From Myxococcales bacterium (GTDB taxonomy: Bacteria; Myxococcota_A; Polyangia; Nannocystales; Nannocystaceae): a stretch of 64,000 nucleotides of DNA. The translations under genes and the position numbers were made by a program. The stretch lies in the NCBI GenBank assembly GCA_020633295.1, contig JACKDW010000002.1:496001-560000 (forward strand), given 5' to 3'. Under the pieces are notes generated by a model, which was given only the letters and a program-made list of their open reading frames with translations, searched no databases and was not told where the DNA came from. Shown here piece after piece: positions 18,504 to 27,610 of the stretch. How positions within the stretch are numbered: position 1 is the first letter of the stretch; each line of letters opens with the position of its first letter.

Positions 18504-21500
18504 TCGCCTACTTCGCGCGCCACCCCACCGCCGCCAACTTGGTGATGTTGGTGTTCCTGCTGCTCGGGGTGCTCACGCTCCCCGACCTGCAGCGCGAGAC
18601 CTACCCCGAGTTCGAGTCGGACCGCATCCAGATCCGCGCGAGCTACCCGGGCGCCGACGCCGAGGTCATCGACGAGACCATCGTCGCGCGCCTCGAGGGC
18701 GCCGTGAGCGGGGTCGAGGGCGTCGAGACCATGACCTCGCGCTCGCGCGAGGGCTCGGCGTCGATCACCATCGAGGTCGCGGGCGGCCACGACGTCGAGC
18801 ACGTGCTCGGCGAGCTCAAGGCCGCCGTCGACGCGGTCAGCGACCTGCCGGAGGGCATGGAGGACGCGCCCACGGTCGCGATCCGCACGCGCACGGCCCA
18901 GGTCGCGTCGGTCGCCGTGACCGGGCCGATGTCGGGGCAAGACCTCAAGCGCTACTGCGAGCGCGTGCGTCAGACGCTGCTCGCCGAGCCCGACATCTCG
19001 CTCGTGTCGCTGGCGGGCTTCTCGACCCACCAGATCAAGATCCGGCTCGACCCGGCGGCGATGACCCGCTTCGGCGTCGGCGTCAGCGAGGTCGCCGAGG
19101 CGATCCGCGCGCAGAGCCTCGACACGCCGCTGGGCAGCCTGCAGACCCTCGAGGGCGAGCTGCTCGTGCGCTACTCCGACAAGCGCGCGACGCCGGCGGA
19201 GCTCGGCGCGATCGTGCTCAAGACCGGCGAGGCCGGCGGCGAGGTCCGGCTCGACTCGATCGCGCAGCTCGAGGACACCTTCGCGGTCGAGGCCGATCAG
19301 ACGTTCTTCAACGGGCAGCGGGCCGGGACCCTGGTCGTCAACAAGACCGGCGCGCAGGACAGCCTCGAGGTGTTCGCCGCGATCGAGCGCGCGCTCGAGC
19401 GGGAGCGCGCGCGCAAGCCCGAGGGCGTGACGCTGACGATCGTCAGCGACGTGACCTCGGTGATCTCCGACCGCCTCGCGCTGCTGGTGACCAACGGCCT
19501 GCAGGGGCTCGTGCTCGTGTTCTTGACGCTGTGGCTGTTCTTCAACCTGCGGCTCGCGTTCTGGGTCGCGGCGGGGCTGCCGGTGTCGTTCCTCGGGGCG
19601 ATCTGCGTCATGTACTACACCGGCCAGAGCCTCAACATGATGACGATGATGGGGCTGCTCATCGCGCTCGGGCTGCTCATGGACGACGCGATCGTGCTGG
19701 CCGAGAACGTCGCGTCGCACCGCCAGCGCGGCAAGCCGCCGCTGCAGGCCGCGGTCGACGGCGTGCGCGAGGTCGCGGGCGGCGTGGTCTCGTCGTTCGT
19801 GACCACGGTGTGCGTGTTCGTCCCGCTGACCGCGATCGAGGGCCGGATCGGGCGCACGCTGCAGGTGATCCCGGCGGTGCTCGTCGCGGTGCTCGCCGTC
19901 AGCCTGCTCGAGGCGTTCTTCGTGCTGCCCAACCACCTCGGGCACATCCCGCGCGAGGGCCGACCGAGCCGCGCGCGCGCGCGCTTCGACGCCGCGTTCG
20001 AACGCGTGCGCGAGCGCGGCCTGGGTCGCCTCGTCGACCTCGCGATCCGGTTCCGCTACGCGACGCTCGGGCTCACCGCGGCCGCGCTGATCATCGCCGC
20101 GGGGCTCGTGAGCAGCGGCGCGCTGCGCTACCAGGCGTTCCCCGACACCGAGGGCGACAACGTCGAGTACAGCCTGGCCCTCTCGCCAGGTACATCGCTC
20201 GCCGAGACGCAGCGCGAGGTCGAGCGCGTCGTCGCGGCCGCCGAGCGCGTCAGCGCCGAGCTCTCGCCCCAGCAGCCCGACGGGCAGGCGCTGGTCAAGC
20301 ACACCTCGGTGCGCTTCAACTACAACCGCGAGGTCGAGGAGACCGGGCCGCACCTCGCGACCGTCTCGGTCGACCTGCTCAGCGTCGAGGTCCGCGCGAC
20401 GACGCTCGCCGAGTTCTCCCAGGCGTGGCGCGCCGCGATCGGGCCGGTCAAGAAGTCCGCGGTCGCCAAGGTCGGCGCCGGCGGGCGCCGGGGGCCCGGC
20501 GGCAACCCGATCGAGGTCCGGCTGCAGGGCGACGACCTCGAGCGGCTCGAGGAGGCCGCGCGCGCCGTCCAGGGGTGGTTTCGCGAGCTCGAGGGGACGT
20601 CGGACCTCGCCTACGATCTGCAGGCGGGCGCGCCCCAGGTCCGCGTGCGCATGCGCCCGGGCGCGAGCGCCTCGGGGCTGCGGGCCGACGCGCTCACCCA
20701 GCACATCAAGGCCGCGCTCTCGGGCGTCCGCGTCGAGAGCATGTTCGTGGGCGGCGAGGAGTTCGAGCTGTTCGTCGAGCTCGAGCGCTCGGGTCGCGAC
20801 ACGATCGCCGACCTGGAGCAGCTGATGATCCCGATCACGGGGGCCGACTCGGTGGCGACGGTGACGCCGCTGGCCGCGCTCGCGGAGGTCGAGCTCACGC
20901 GCGCCTACGCGACCGTCAACCGCGCGGCCGGCATACGCACGGTGACGGTCACGGGCAACATCGATCGCGAGCGCCTCAACCTCGCGGCGACCATCGCCCG
21001 CTTCACCGCGGAGCGCGTGCCGACGCTCGAGCAGGAGTTCCCCGACGTGCGCGTCGCCATCGGCGGCGAGATCGAGCAGTCCGAGGCGACCGTCGGCTCC
21101 ATGGAGCGCGGCCTGATCATCGGCCTGTTCGCGATCTTCGTGCTGCTCGCCGTGCAGTTCCGCAACTACGTCGAGCCGGTCGTCGTGATGCTGGCGATCC
21201 CGTTCGCGTTCGCCGGCGTCGTCTACGGCAGCATGCTGATCGGCGCGCCGCTGAGCACCCAGGCGGTGCTGGGCTTCGTGTCGCTCGCCGGCGTCGTCGT
21301 CAACGACTCGATCCTGCTGATGCTGTTCATTCGCGACGCGCGCGCGCGCGGGCTCACGCCGATCGACGCGGCGCGCGGCGCGAGCCGGGACCGCTTCCGC
21401 GCCGTGCTGCTGACCTCGGTCACGACGATCGCCGGGCTCATCCCGCTGATGTTCGAGACCAGCCGGCAAGCCCAGAGCCTGATCCCCGTGGCGACGAGCA

Positions 21501-21646
21501 TCGTGTTCGGGATCACCGCGTCGACGGTGCTGGTGCTCGTCGTGCTCCCGGCCACCTACGCGGCGCTCGGCGACCTCGGGCTCGCGCGCGTCGAGGTCGA
21601 GCCCGGGGACGAGCTCGAGGACGCGCCCGAGTCGCGGACCGCGTGA
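18500..21646 (+). CDS. RND-family efflux permease
   Basis: A 1048-aa inner-membrane proton-driven pump of the AcrB/MexB-like HAE group. It starts at GTG 18500 inside the adaptor stop. The N-terminal helix IAYFARHPTAANLVMLVFLL is followed by the first porter domain (PGADAEVIDETIVARLEG). The helix bundle around 340-460 contains MGLLIALGLLMDDAIVLAENV, with the acidic proton-relay residues in helix 4. A second porter half and a second bundle follow, ending in LVVLPATYAALGDL. The protein is full length for the family. Substrate cannot be read from sequence. Co-transcription with the upstream sulfur/kinase genes is possible across a 139-bp gap. Confidence 0.92.
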   Translation: MIAYFARHPTAANLVMLVFLLLGVLTLPDLQRETYPEFESDRIQIRASYPGADAEVIDETIVARLEGAVSGVEGVETMTSRSREGSASITIEVAGGHDVEHVLGELKAAVDAVSDLPEGMEDAPTVAIRTRTAQVASVAVTGPMSGQDLKRYCERVRQTLLAEPDISLVSLAGFSTHQIKIRLDPAAMTRFGVGVSEVAEAIRAQSLDTPLGSLQTLEGELLVRYSDKRATPAELGAIVLKTGEAGGEVRLDSIAQLEDTFAVEADQTFFNGQRAGTLVVNKTGAQDSLEVFAAIERALERERARKPEGVTLTIVSDVTSVISDRLALLVTNGLQGLVLVFLTLWLFFNLRLAFWVAAGLPVSFLGAICVMYYTGQSLNMMTMMGLLIALGLLMDDAIVLAENVASHRQRGKPPLQAAVDGVREVAGGVVSSFVTTVCVFVPLTAIEGRIGRTLQVIPAVLVAVLAVSLLEAFFVLPNHLGHIPREGRPSRARARFDAAFERVRERGLGRLVDLAIRFRYATLGLTAAALIIAAGLVSSGALRYQAFPDTEGDNVEYSLALSPGTSLAETQREVERVVAAAERVSAELSPQQPDGQALVKHTSVRFNYNREVEETGPHLATVSVDLLSVEVRATTLAEFSQAWRAAIGPVKKSAVAKVGAGGRRGPGGNPIEVRLQGDDLERLEEAARAVQGWFRELEGTSDLAYDLQAGAPQVRVRMRPGASASGLRADALTQHIKAALSGVRVESMFVGGEEFELFVELERSGRDTIADLEQLMIPITGADSVATVTPLAALAEVELTRAYATVNRAAGIRTVTVTGNIDRERLNLAATIARFTAERVPTLEQEFPDVRVAIGGEIEQSEATVGSMERGLIIGLFAIFVLLAVQFRNYVEPVVVMLAIPFAFAGVVYGSMLIGAPLSTQAVLGFVSLAGVVVNDSILLMLFIRDARARGLTPIDAARGASRDRFRAVLLTSVTTIAGLIPLMFETSRQAQSLIPVATSIVFGITASTVLVLVVLPATYAALGDLGLARVEVEPGDELEDAPESRTA

Positions 21647-21656
21647 GCGCCGTCGG

Positions 21657-22670
21657 CTACATCCGTTCGAACTGCGCGCGGAAGCCTCGCAGCAGGCCGT
21701 GGGTGCCGAGGCGGTGGAACAGGGTGTCCGCGACCTGTCCCCGGGGACCCATCCAGCGCGTCTCGTCGCCCAGGCCCTCGGCGTCGACGTCGAGCGCGAC
21801 CGTGTCGACGAGCGCGACCAGTCGGCGCGCGAGCGCGGCCTCGTCGCGCGCGGCCTCGAGCTTGCGCGCCAGCGCCTTGGCCCCGCGCACGCTGACGTAC
21901 TGCACGCGCTCGAGGTTGCGGTAGACGCCGTCGAGGTCGCCGAAGCTCTCGAGCAGCGCGCGCGCGGCCTTGGGCCCGACCCCGCGCACGCCGGCGATGT
22001 TGTCGGTGGTGTCGCCGACCAGCGCCTGAAAGTCGACCACGCGCGCCGGCGGCACGCCGAGGCGCTCGCTCACCCCGGCCTCGTCGAGCAGCGCGCCCGA
22101 CTTGGGATCCTGCAGGCGCACCGGCGGCGGCGCGTCGGCGACGAGCTGACACAGATCCTTGTCGGGGCTGACGAGGCGCACGGCCATCTCGCCCGCGCGA
22201 CCGAGGCGAACCAGCGTGGCCATGAGGTCGTCGGCCTCGTAGTCGAGCACGCCGTAGACCGCGAAGCCCAGGGCCTCGAACGCGTCGCGCGTCAGCTCGA
22301 ACTGCGGCTCGAGATCGTCGGGCGGGTCGCCGCGGTTGGCCTTGTAGCGGGGGTCGATGCGGTTGCGGAAGGTCTGCTGACCGGAGTCGAAGACGACCGC
22401 GACGTGCTGCGGCCGCTCGCGCCGGAGGAAGCCCAGCGTCAGCTGCAGCGCGCCGATCACCGCGCCGACCTCGAGGCCGTCGGTCGACGTGCGCCCGTCC
22501 CCGTAGCGCATGCCGTAGTAGGCGCGGAACAGGGTCGCGGTGCCGTCGAGCACGACCAGCTCGGGGCCGCGCCAGGGCGCGCGGGGCGAGACCTCGTCCC
22601 CGCCCGTCACGGGCGCCCCCGGCTCGGGCCCGGCGTCCGCCTGGTTCGTCGTCGTGCTGCGCTCGTCCAC
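21657..22670 (-). CDS. 5'-3' exonuclease, FEN-like (Pol I N-domain type)
   Basis: A 337-aa protein read from GTG 22670, with alternatives at the internal ATGs. It matches the stand-alone 5' nuclease domain of DNA polymerase I: LVVLDGTATLFRAYYGM, then FDSGQQTFRNRIDPRYKANR, the metal-binding DYEADDLMATLV and SPDKDLCQLV. The helix-hairpin-helix region is VGDTTDNIAGVRGVGPKAA. No polymerase or proofreading domain follows. Such proteins remove RNA primers or flaps. It is the last of three genes in the same direction, 56 bp after the Gly-Asp lipoprotein gene. Confidence 0.88.
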   Translation of the reverse strand: MDERSTTTNQADAGPEPGAPVTGGDEVSPRAPWRGPELVVLDGTATLFRAYYGMRYGDGRTSTDGLEVGAVIGALQLTLGFLRRERPQHVAVVFDSGQQTFRNRIDPRYKANRGDPPDDLEPQFELTRDAFEALGFAVYGVLDYEADDLMATLVRLGRAGEMAVRLVSPDKDLCQLVADAPPPVRLQDPKSGALLDEAGVSERLGVPPARVVDFQALVGDTTDNIAGVRGVGPKAARALLESFGDLDGVYRNLERVQYVSVRGAKALARKLEAARDEAALARRLVALVDTVALDVDAEGLGDETRWMGPRGQVADTLFHRLGTHGLLRGFRAQFERM

Positions 22671-22726
22671 GCCGCGACCATAACGAAGCGCGCGGCCGCG
22701 GCCAAGCTCGCTCGCGGCGCGCGGGC

Positions 22727-23719
22727 TCAGGGCAGCAGCGCGTTGGTCGCCACGAAGTCGTCGATCCACGCGGTGTCGCTGTACTGCGAGAACGAGCCGT
22801 CTTTCTCGTAGCGCCAGCGGATGGTGTGCGTGCCCGCGGTGACGGGGTAGGTCGCCAGCCCCCAGCTGCTGTCGCCGCTCCACTCGCCCTTCTGCACGTT
22901 GTCGATGTACACGCGCAGGTAGTCGTAGTTCTGCTCGCTGCTCACGCGGCGCCAGAACGAGACCGACCCGGACGCGACGAAGTTGAGCGTGATCTCGACC
23001 TGGCTGACCGCGTCGTCGCCGATCGGCCCGCTGCCGGCGCCGTAGCTGCCGCCGTGGGCCTGGTTGTTCGTGACCGACCACGGGGCGCTGCCGCCGACGC
23101 TCCAGCCCTGGGAGAACACGCCGTCTTCGAAGTCCTCGACGTAGTCGTTGGCGCAGGCGTCGAGGACCAGCGCGCAGGCGTCGTCGCAGGCGAGCGCGCC
23201 GCCGGCGAAGCCCTGGGTCTGACAGCTCTCGCCGGCCAGGTCGGCGCCGTCGCAGGCCTCGCCCTCCTCGACCGCGTCGTTGCCGCACACGGCGCTGACG
23301 CACTGCGAGGTGTCGAAGGTGCAGCTCTCGGGGTCGCAGCTCAGCGCGCCGCCGAAGAAGCCCAGCGTCTCGCAGGTCTCGCCGCCGTAGTTGGTCTGGT
23401 CGCACTCCTCGTCGGGGTCGAGGAAGCCGTTGTCGCACAGCGGCTCGTCACCGTCGCCGTCACCGTCGCCATCTCCATCCCCGTCGCCGTCACCGTCCCC
23501 GTCTCCGTCACCGTCGCCGGTGGTCTCGGGGTCCTCCGTGGTCGCGCCGGCGCTCTGCGAGCCGTTGCTCGCGCTCGTCGGCTGGGGGTTGGCCGGCGCC
23601 GTGAACACGCCCGAGGTGTCGTCGCCCTCGTCGTCCGCCGCGCAGCCCGTCAGCGCCAGACCTAGGGCACATGTCGTACAGTACACATAACTAAGGAGTA
23701 GGCTAGTAAGTCGCGACAT
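22727..23719 (-). CDS. Lipoprotein with Gly-Asp run, Cys-rich repeats and a C-terminal beta domain
   Basis: A 330-aa protein read from ATG 23719. The signal sequence ends in ALTGCAADD, with Cys27 the likely lipidated residue. A Ser/Thr linker leads to twelve consecutive Gly-Asp pairs. Two Cys-rich repeats follow (CDNGFLDPDEECDQ... and CGNDAVEEGEACDG...), of the type seen in MopE/DUF4215-like myxobacterial proteins. The last about 145 residues (YVEDFEDGVFSQGW... to WIDDFVATN) look like an all-beta MAM/jelly-roll domain ending in the RWRYEKDGSFSQYSDTAWID pattern. It is predicted to be surface exposed. Ligand unknown. Confidence 0.82.
   Translation of the reverse strand: MSRLTSLLLSYVYCTTCALGLALTGCAADDEGDDTSGVFTAPANPQPTSASNGSQSAGATTEDPETTGDGDGDGDGDGDGDGDGDGDGDGDEPLCDNGFLDPDEECDQTNYGGETCETLGFFGGALSCDPESCTFDTSQCVSAVCGNDAVEEGEACDGADLAGESCQTQGFAGGALACDDACALVLDACANDYVEDFEDGVFSQGWSVGGSAPWSVTNNQAHGGSYGAGSGPIGDDAVSQVEITLNFVASGSVSFWRRVSSEQNYDYLRVYIDNVQKGEWSGDSSWGLATYPVTAGTHTIRWRYEKDGSFSQYSDTAWIDDFVATNALLP
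23447..23518 (-). repeat. 72-nt Gly-Asp coding repeat (12 units of 6 nt)
   Basis: Read on the minus strand, 24 codons alternate glycine and aspartate. Codon third positions vary (GGC/GGT/GGG/GGA with GAC/GAT), so selection at the protein level rather than recent slippage explains the run. Acidic glycine repeats of this kind may bind calcium or act as a spacer. Confidence 0.9.
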
Positions 23720-23796
23720 ACCACGACGATAGCAACTCGCCGCGGCGCCGCACCGGGTCAAAACATGATTGAATAGACATGTTGGAGCCAAGCGGC

Positions 23797-25503
23797 TCAG
23801 GCCGGCGCGTCCGCGGCCGCGAGCGCGCGCTCGAGCTCCGCGGCCGCGCGCGCGCTCGCGGCTCGCCCGGCGTTGAGCTGGTGGACCATCTGCTCGACCT
23901 CGCGCTCGAAGCGCTCGGCCGCCTCGCGCTCCTCGGCCTGGCGCTGGAACTCGGTGTACGCGGCGATACGCGCGATCACGTCCTGCGTCGAGACCGGGCG
24001 CGAGAGCTCGGCGATGATGCGCGCGCGCTCCTCGTAGTCGGCCTTGAAGTAGCGCGCCGGGTACTCGAAGTCCTGCACGTGCGCGCGGATGTTCCCCGCC
24101 ACGCTCTCGACCTGGCGCCCGCTGAGATCCGACTCCACGAGCGTGCGCCCGATCTCGGCCCAGCCCGGGTCGTCCGGCGACACGCGGTCCCGCACGTCCC
24201 GCAGCAGCACGTCGCGCAGCAGCGTCACGTAGTCCTCGGCGCTCGTCGGCCCGCGGACCGTGAACGGGTTCTGGGCGATGCGCGAGACCGTGGCCTCGTC
24301 CATCTGCATGTAGTTCGCGTCGCAGATCATGAACCACTTGCCGTCGCGGGGGATCAGCGTGCCGTCGAAGATCCCGAACACGGCGCCGAGGTTGCTCTTC
24401 TCCTCGGAGCGCAGGTCGCCGCTCGCGCGCGAGGCGAACGCGGTGTCGATGTCGGGCCAGTACACGCCGCACACGCCGTCGAAGCCGTAGACCTCCTCCT
24501 TGAAGATCTTGATCAGCGTCGACGCGCTCGCGTTCTGGTACGAGCTGGCCCAGTCCGTGCGGCGGATGACGCGGAAGCGCGCCGGGATGTCGTGCTGCTC
24601 GCAGAACTCGAGGAAGTAGTTGCCGATCGCGTGGGCGGTGATGGTCTTGCCGCAGCCCGGGCGCCCGAGCCCGAACAGCACGGGGTTGATCGTCTTGGGG
24701 CTCCTGCGCTGGCGGAGGTCGTAGGCCGCGACGTCCCGCGCGAGCCGCAGGCCGGCCTCGACGTACTCGCGGTTGCCGACGATGTCGCCGGTGCGCACGG
24801 GCTTGAGGTCACAGACCTCCTCGGCCAGCGCGCGCGAGCGAAAGCCCTCGTAGCGGCGCCCGCCGACGATGACCTTGCGCCGCGCGAGCGCGACGCCGAA
24901 GGGCCGCAGGCGCCCGAGGTGGGTCAGGCGCTCGATCGCGCCGCGCAGCTGGGCGACGAAGGCGTGCACCGTGGTCACGACCCAGCGCGCGCGCTCGTCC
25001 TCGCGGGGCGCGTCGCCTGCGGCGTGCCGCTTGGCCTGGATCTCGAGGTACTTGCCGGCCATGGCCAGCAGGCGCCCGATGACCGCGCGGGGCGGCTGCT
25101 CGAGCAGGCCCTCGAGGCCGGCGGCGTCGAGGTCGGCGCTCGACTCGGGGCTAGGGGCGAGCCCGGCGAGCGCGACGATCAGCGCGTCGCACAGCGCCGT
25201 GACCGTGAACGCGCCGATGAACAGCCGCTGGTCGCGGGTCGGCTCGGGCAGCGCGAGCGTGCCGGTCCGCGCGATGTCCTCGAGCAGCGCCGCGTGCAGG
25301 GCCTCGCCGACCTGCAGCGCCAGGTCGGCGCAGGCGATCACCGCGTCGAGCATGCGCAGGCTCAGGACCGTGTGGCCGAAGGGCGCCTTGACGAGGGCGT
25401 GCACGACCTTCGCCAGCCCGACGTCCTTGACGATCGCCCGCATCCCGGCGCGGTCGAACCCGCCGGCCGGCGGCTCGACGATCAGAGGTGATGGACCCGA
25501 CAT
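23797..25503 (-). CDS. AAA+ ATPase, uncharacterised
   Basis: A 568-aa protein read from ATG 25503. The first about 190 residues are helical and of unknown family. The ATPase core begins near residue 265. Walker A is GLGRPGCGKTITAHA (about 273-287). A hydrophobic strand then YWPDIDTAF supplies a Walker B-like acidic pair, and KWFMICDANYMQMDEATVSR contains a sensor-1-like Asn. The C-terminus is a long charged helix (EFQRQAEEREAAERFEREVE) ending in an Ala-rich tail. There is no signal or membrane segment. It may act as a moxR-like or dynein-like remodelling ATPase, but its client is unknown. A 77-bp gap separates it from the lipoprotein gene. Confidence 0.7.
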   Translation of the reverse strand: MSGPSPLIVEPPAGGFDRAGMRAIVKDVGLAKVVHALVKAPFGHTVLSLRMLDAVIACADLALQVGEALHAALLEDIARTGTLALPEPTRDQRLFIGAFTVTALCDALIVALAGLAPSPESSADLDAAGLEGLLEQPPRAVIGRLLAMAGKYLEIQAKRHAAGDAPREDERARWVVTTVHAFVAQLRGAIERLTHLGRLRPFGVALARRKVIVGGRRYEGFRSRALAEEVCDLKPVRTGDIVGNREYVEAGLRLARDVAAYDLRQRRSPKTINPVLFGLGRPGCGKTITAHAIGNYFLEFCEQHDIPARFRVIRRTDWASSYQNASASTLIKIFKEEVYGFDGVCGVYWPDIDTAFASRASGDLRSEEKSNLGAVFGIFDGTLIPRDGKWFMICDANYMQMDEATVSRIAQNPFTVRGPTSAEDYVTLLRDVLLRDVRDRVSPDDPGWAEIGRTLVESDLSGRQVESVAGNIRAHVQDFEYPARYFKADYEERARIIAELSRPVSTQDVIARIAAYTEFQRQAEEREAAERFEREVEQMVHQLNAGRAASARAAAELERALAAADAPA

Positions 25504-25570
25504 GGGCGTGAGTTTACCGCCCCGGCGGCGCCGCCCGGGCTGCCGGGGCCGCGCGCGCGGCCGCGCGCCG

Positions 25571-25599
25571 TTGCCCCCTCGCGCGCTCCTGTCTAGGCT
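25571..25599 (+). promoter_or_regulatory. Promoter candidate for argS
   Basis: TTGCCC (25571-25576) and TAGGCT (25594-25599) are spaced by 17 bp. The predicted start point near 25606 is only about 6 nt before ATG 25612, and there is no Shine-Dalgarno. Confidence 0.4.
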
Positions 25600-25611
25600 C
25601 ACGCGACCACT

Positions 25612-27531
25612 ATGGCCAAGAGCAAGCAGAAGAAGTCGGGCGACAAGTCGGGCGGTAACAAGTCGGGCAACAAGTCGGCGCAAGGGCACACGCCCCACGA
25701 TCCCGAGGGTCCGCGGCTCGACACGCTCGCGCGCGCGCTCGCCCGGGTGCTGCACGCGGCGCTGCCGGAGGCGGCGGGCCTGAGCGAGGACGACGCCGCC
25801 GGGCTGCTCGAGCGCCCGCCGACGCCGGACATGGGCGACTTCGCGTTCCCCTGCTTCCGCCTGGCGAGGACGCTGCGCAAGGGCCCGCCGGTGATCGCCG
25901 CGGAGCTCGCCCGGGCGCTCACGGAGGGAGGCGATCCGCTCGTCGAGTCCGCGGCCGCGCTCGGCCCCTACGTCAACATACGCCTCGGGCTCGGCCCGGC
26001 TGGCGCGCTGCTGCTGCCCAAGCTGGCCCGAGGGCAATTCGAGACGCCGCCGGTCCGCGACCAGCGGATCATGGTCGAGTTCTCGCAGCCCAACACGCAC
26101 AAGGCGTTCCACGTCGGCCACATGCGCAACCTGTGCCTCGGCGACGCGCTCGTCCGGCTGCTGCGCGCCGACGGCTACCCGGTGATCGCGGCCAACTACT
26201 TCGGGGACGTCGGCGCGCACATCGCCAAGTGCCTGTGGTGGTTCCTCGACCACCTGACGGAGGAGCAGCGCCAGCCGCCCGCGCGCCACCGCGGCGAGTG
26301 GCTCGGCCAGATCTACGCGGCCGCGAGCGATCAGCTCTCGGTCTGGGAGGAGCAGGCCGAGGCCGGCGACGAGCAGGCCGCCGCGCGGCTCGCCGCCGCC
26401 AAGGCCCGCACCACCGAGATCCTCCACCGGCTCGAGACCCGCGAGCCCGAGATGACCGCGGTGTGGGAGCGGACGCGGCGCTGGTCGCTCGACGAGTTCG
26501 CCGAGATCTACAAGTGGTCCGACGTCGAGTTCGACGCGCTGTTCTACGAGAGCCAGGTCGACGAGCCGGGCCTGCGGCTGGTCGACGAGTTCCTCGAGAA
26601 AGGTGTCTTTACGGTCAGCGAGGGCGCGGTCGGGATCTTCAACGAGGAGATCAAGCACATGCCGTTCTTCATGCTGCGCAAGCGCGACGGCAACGGCCTG
26701 TACGCGACCAAGGACCTCGCGCTCGCGCGCATGAAGTTCGAACACCACAGCATCGACCGCTCGATCTACGTGGTCGACGTGCGCCAGAGCGACCACTTCA
26801 AGCACGTGTTCCTGACGCTCAAGAAGATGGGCTTTCAGCAGGCCGACCAGTGCCAGCACGTGCCCTACGAGATGGTCGAGCTGCCCGACGGGCCGATGGC
26901 GACGCGCAAGGGCAACGTGATCCTGTTCCGCGAGCTGCGCGAGCGCATGACCGCGACCATCACCGCGAACTACCTCGAGCAGTTCCGCGGCGACTGGAGC
27001 GACGCGGACATCGAGGCGACGGCCGACGCCGTGGCGCTGGGCTCGATCCGCTACGGCATGCTCGGGCGCGACGTGAACCAGAAGATCGTCTTCGACATGG
27101 CCGAGTGGACCAACCGCGAGGGCAACTCGGGCGCGTACCTGCAGTACACCTTCGCGCGCGCCGGCTCGGTCCTGCGGGTCTGCGCCGAGGAGGGGAAGAT
27201 CCTCGACCCCGCGCTGCGGGACGGCGGGGACGAGCGCGGGATAGCCGCCGTCACCGCGAGCCTGGTCGAGCCGCAGGAGCGCGAGCTGCTGCTGGCGCTC
27301 ACCGGGCTCGAGCGGACGATCCACGCCGCGGCCGCGCAACTCCGCCCCTCGGTCGTCTGCGTCTACCTCTACAACCTGTGCAAGGCGTTCAACCGCTTCC
27401 ACTACTCCTGCCGGGTGAAATCGGCCGAGGGCGAGCTGCTGCAGGCGCGCCTGCTGCTGGTGACCGCGTTCACCCGGGGGCTCGCGCGAGCCCTCGACGT
27501 GCTCGGGATCCCGGCGCCCGAGCGGATGTAA
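25612..27531 (+). CDS. argS: Arginyl-tRNA synthetase
   Basis: A class I aminoacyl-tRNA synthetase of 639 aa. The N-terminal Lys/Gly-rich extension (about residues 1-35) is unusual. The Add-1-type domain for tRNA recognition precedes the catalytic core, which has EFSQPNTHKAFHVGHMRN (HIGH motif as HVGH, about 167-170) and VYVVDV-like strands. ELPDGPMATRKGN (about 429-435) stands in place of KMSKS. The C-terminal anticodon-binding helical domain ends with YLYNLCKAFNRFHYSC. It charges tRNA-Arg. The gene is monocistronic by context and divergent from the AAA+ gene. Confidence 0.95.
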   Translation: MAKSKQKKSGDKSGGNKSGNKSAQGHTPHDPEGPRLDTLARALARVLHAALPEAAGLSEDDAAGLLERPPTPDMGDFAFPCFRLARTLRKGPPVIAAELARALTEGGDPLVESAAALGPYVNIRLGLGPAGALLLPKLARGQFETPPVRDQRIMVEFSQPNTHKAFHVGHMRNLCLGDALVRLLRADGYPVIAANYFGDVGAHIAKCLWWFLDHLTEEQRQPPARHRGEWLGQIYAAASDQLSVWEEQAEAGDEQAAARLAAAKARTTEILHRLETREPEMTAVWERTRRWSLDEFAEIYKWSDVEFDALFYESQVDEPGLRLVDEFLEKGVFTVSEGAVGIFNEEIKHMPFFMLRKRDGNGLYATKDLALARMKFEHHSIDRSIYVVDVRQSDHFKHVFLTLKKMGFQQADQCQHVPYEMVELPDGPMATRKGNVILFRELRERMTATITANYLEQFRGDWSDADIEATADAVALGSIRYGMLGRDVNQKIVFDMAEWTNREGNSGAYLQYTFARAGSVLRVCAEEGKILDPALRDGGDERGIAAVTASLVEPQERELLLALTGLERTIHAAAAQLRPSVVCVYLYNLCKAFNRFHYSCRVKSAEGELLQARLLLVTAFTRGLARALDVLGIPAPERM

Positions 27532-27571
27532 CACCAACGAGCCGGGCCGTGACCACGCTCCGGCCGGCCGG

Positions 27572-27601
27572 TTGTCTCAATTCCGGCCGACCGGTTATGA
27601 T
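27572..27601 (+). promoter_or_regulatory. Promoter candidate with near-leaderless start
   Basis: TTGTCT (27572-27577) and TATGAT (27596-27601) flank an 18-bp spacer. The start point should fall near 27608, only 2-3 nt before ATG 27611. Confidence 0.5.
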
Positions 27602-27610
27602 GGCGCGGTA

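Noticed and set aside
27572..27610. TTG 27572 as the start of the lipoprotein gene
   Set aside because: The codon forms the -35 box of the likely promoter, and starting there would push the signal peptide inward by 13 residues.
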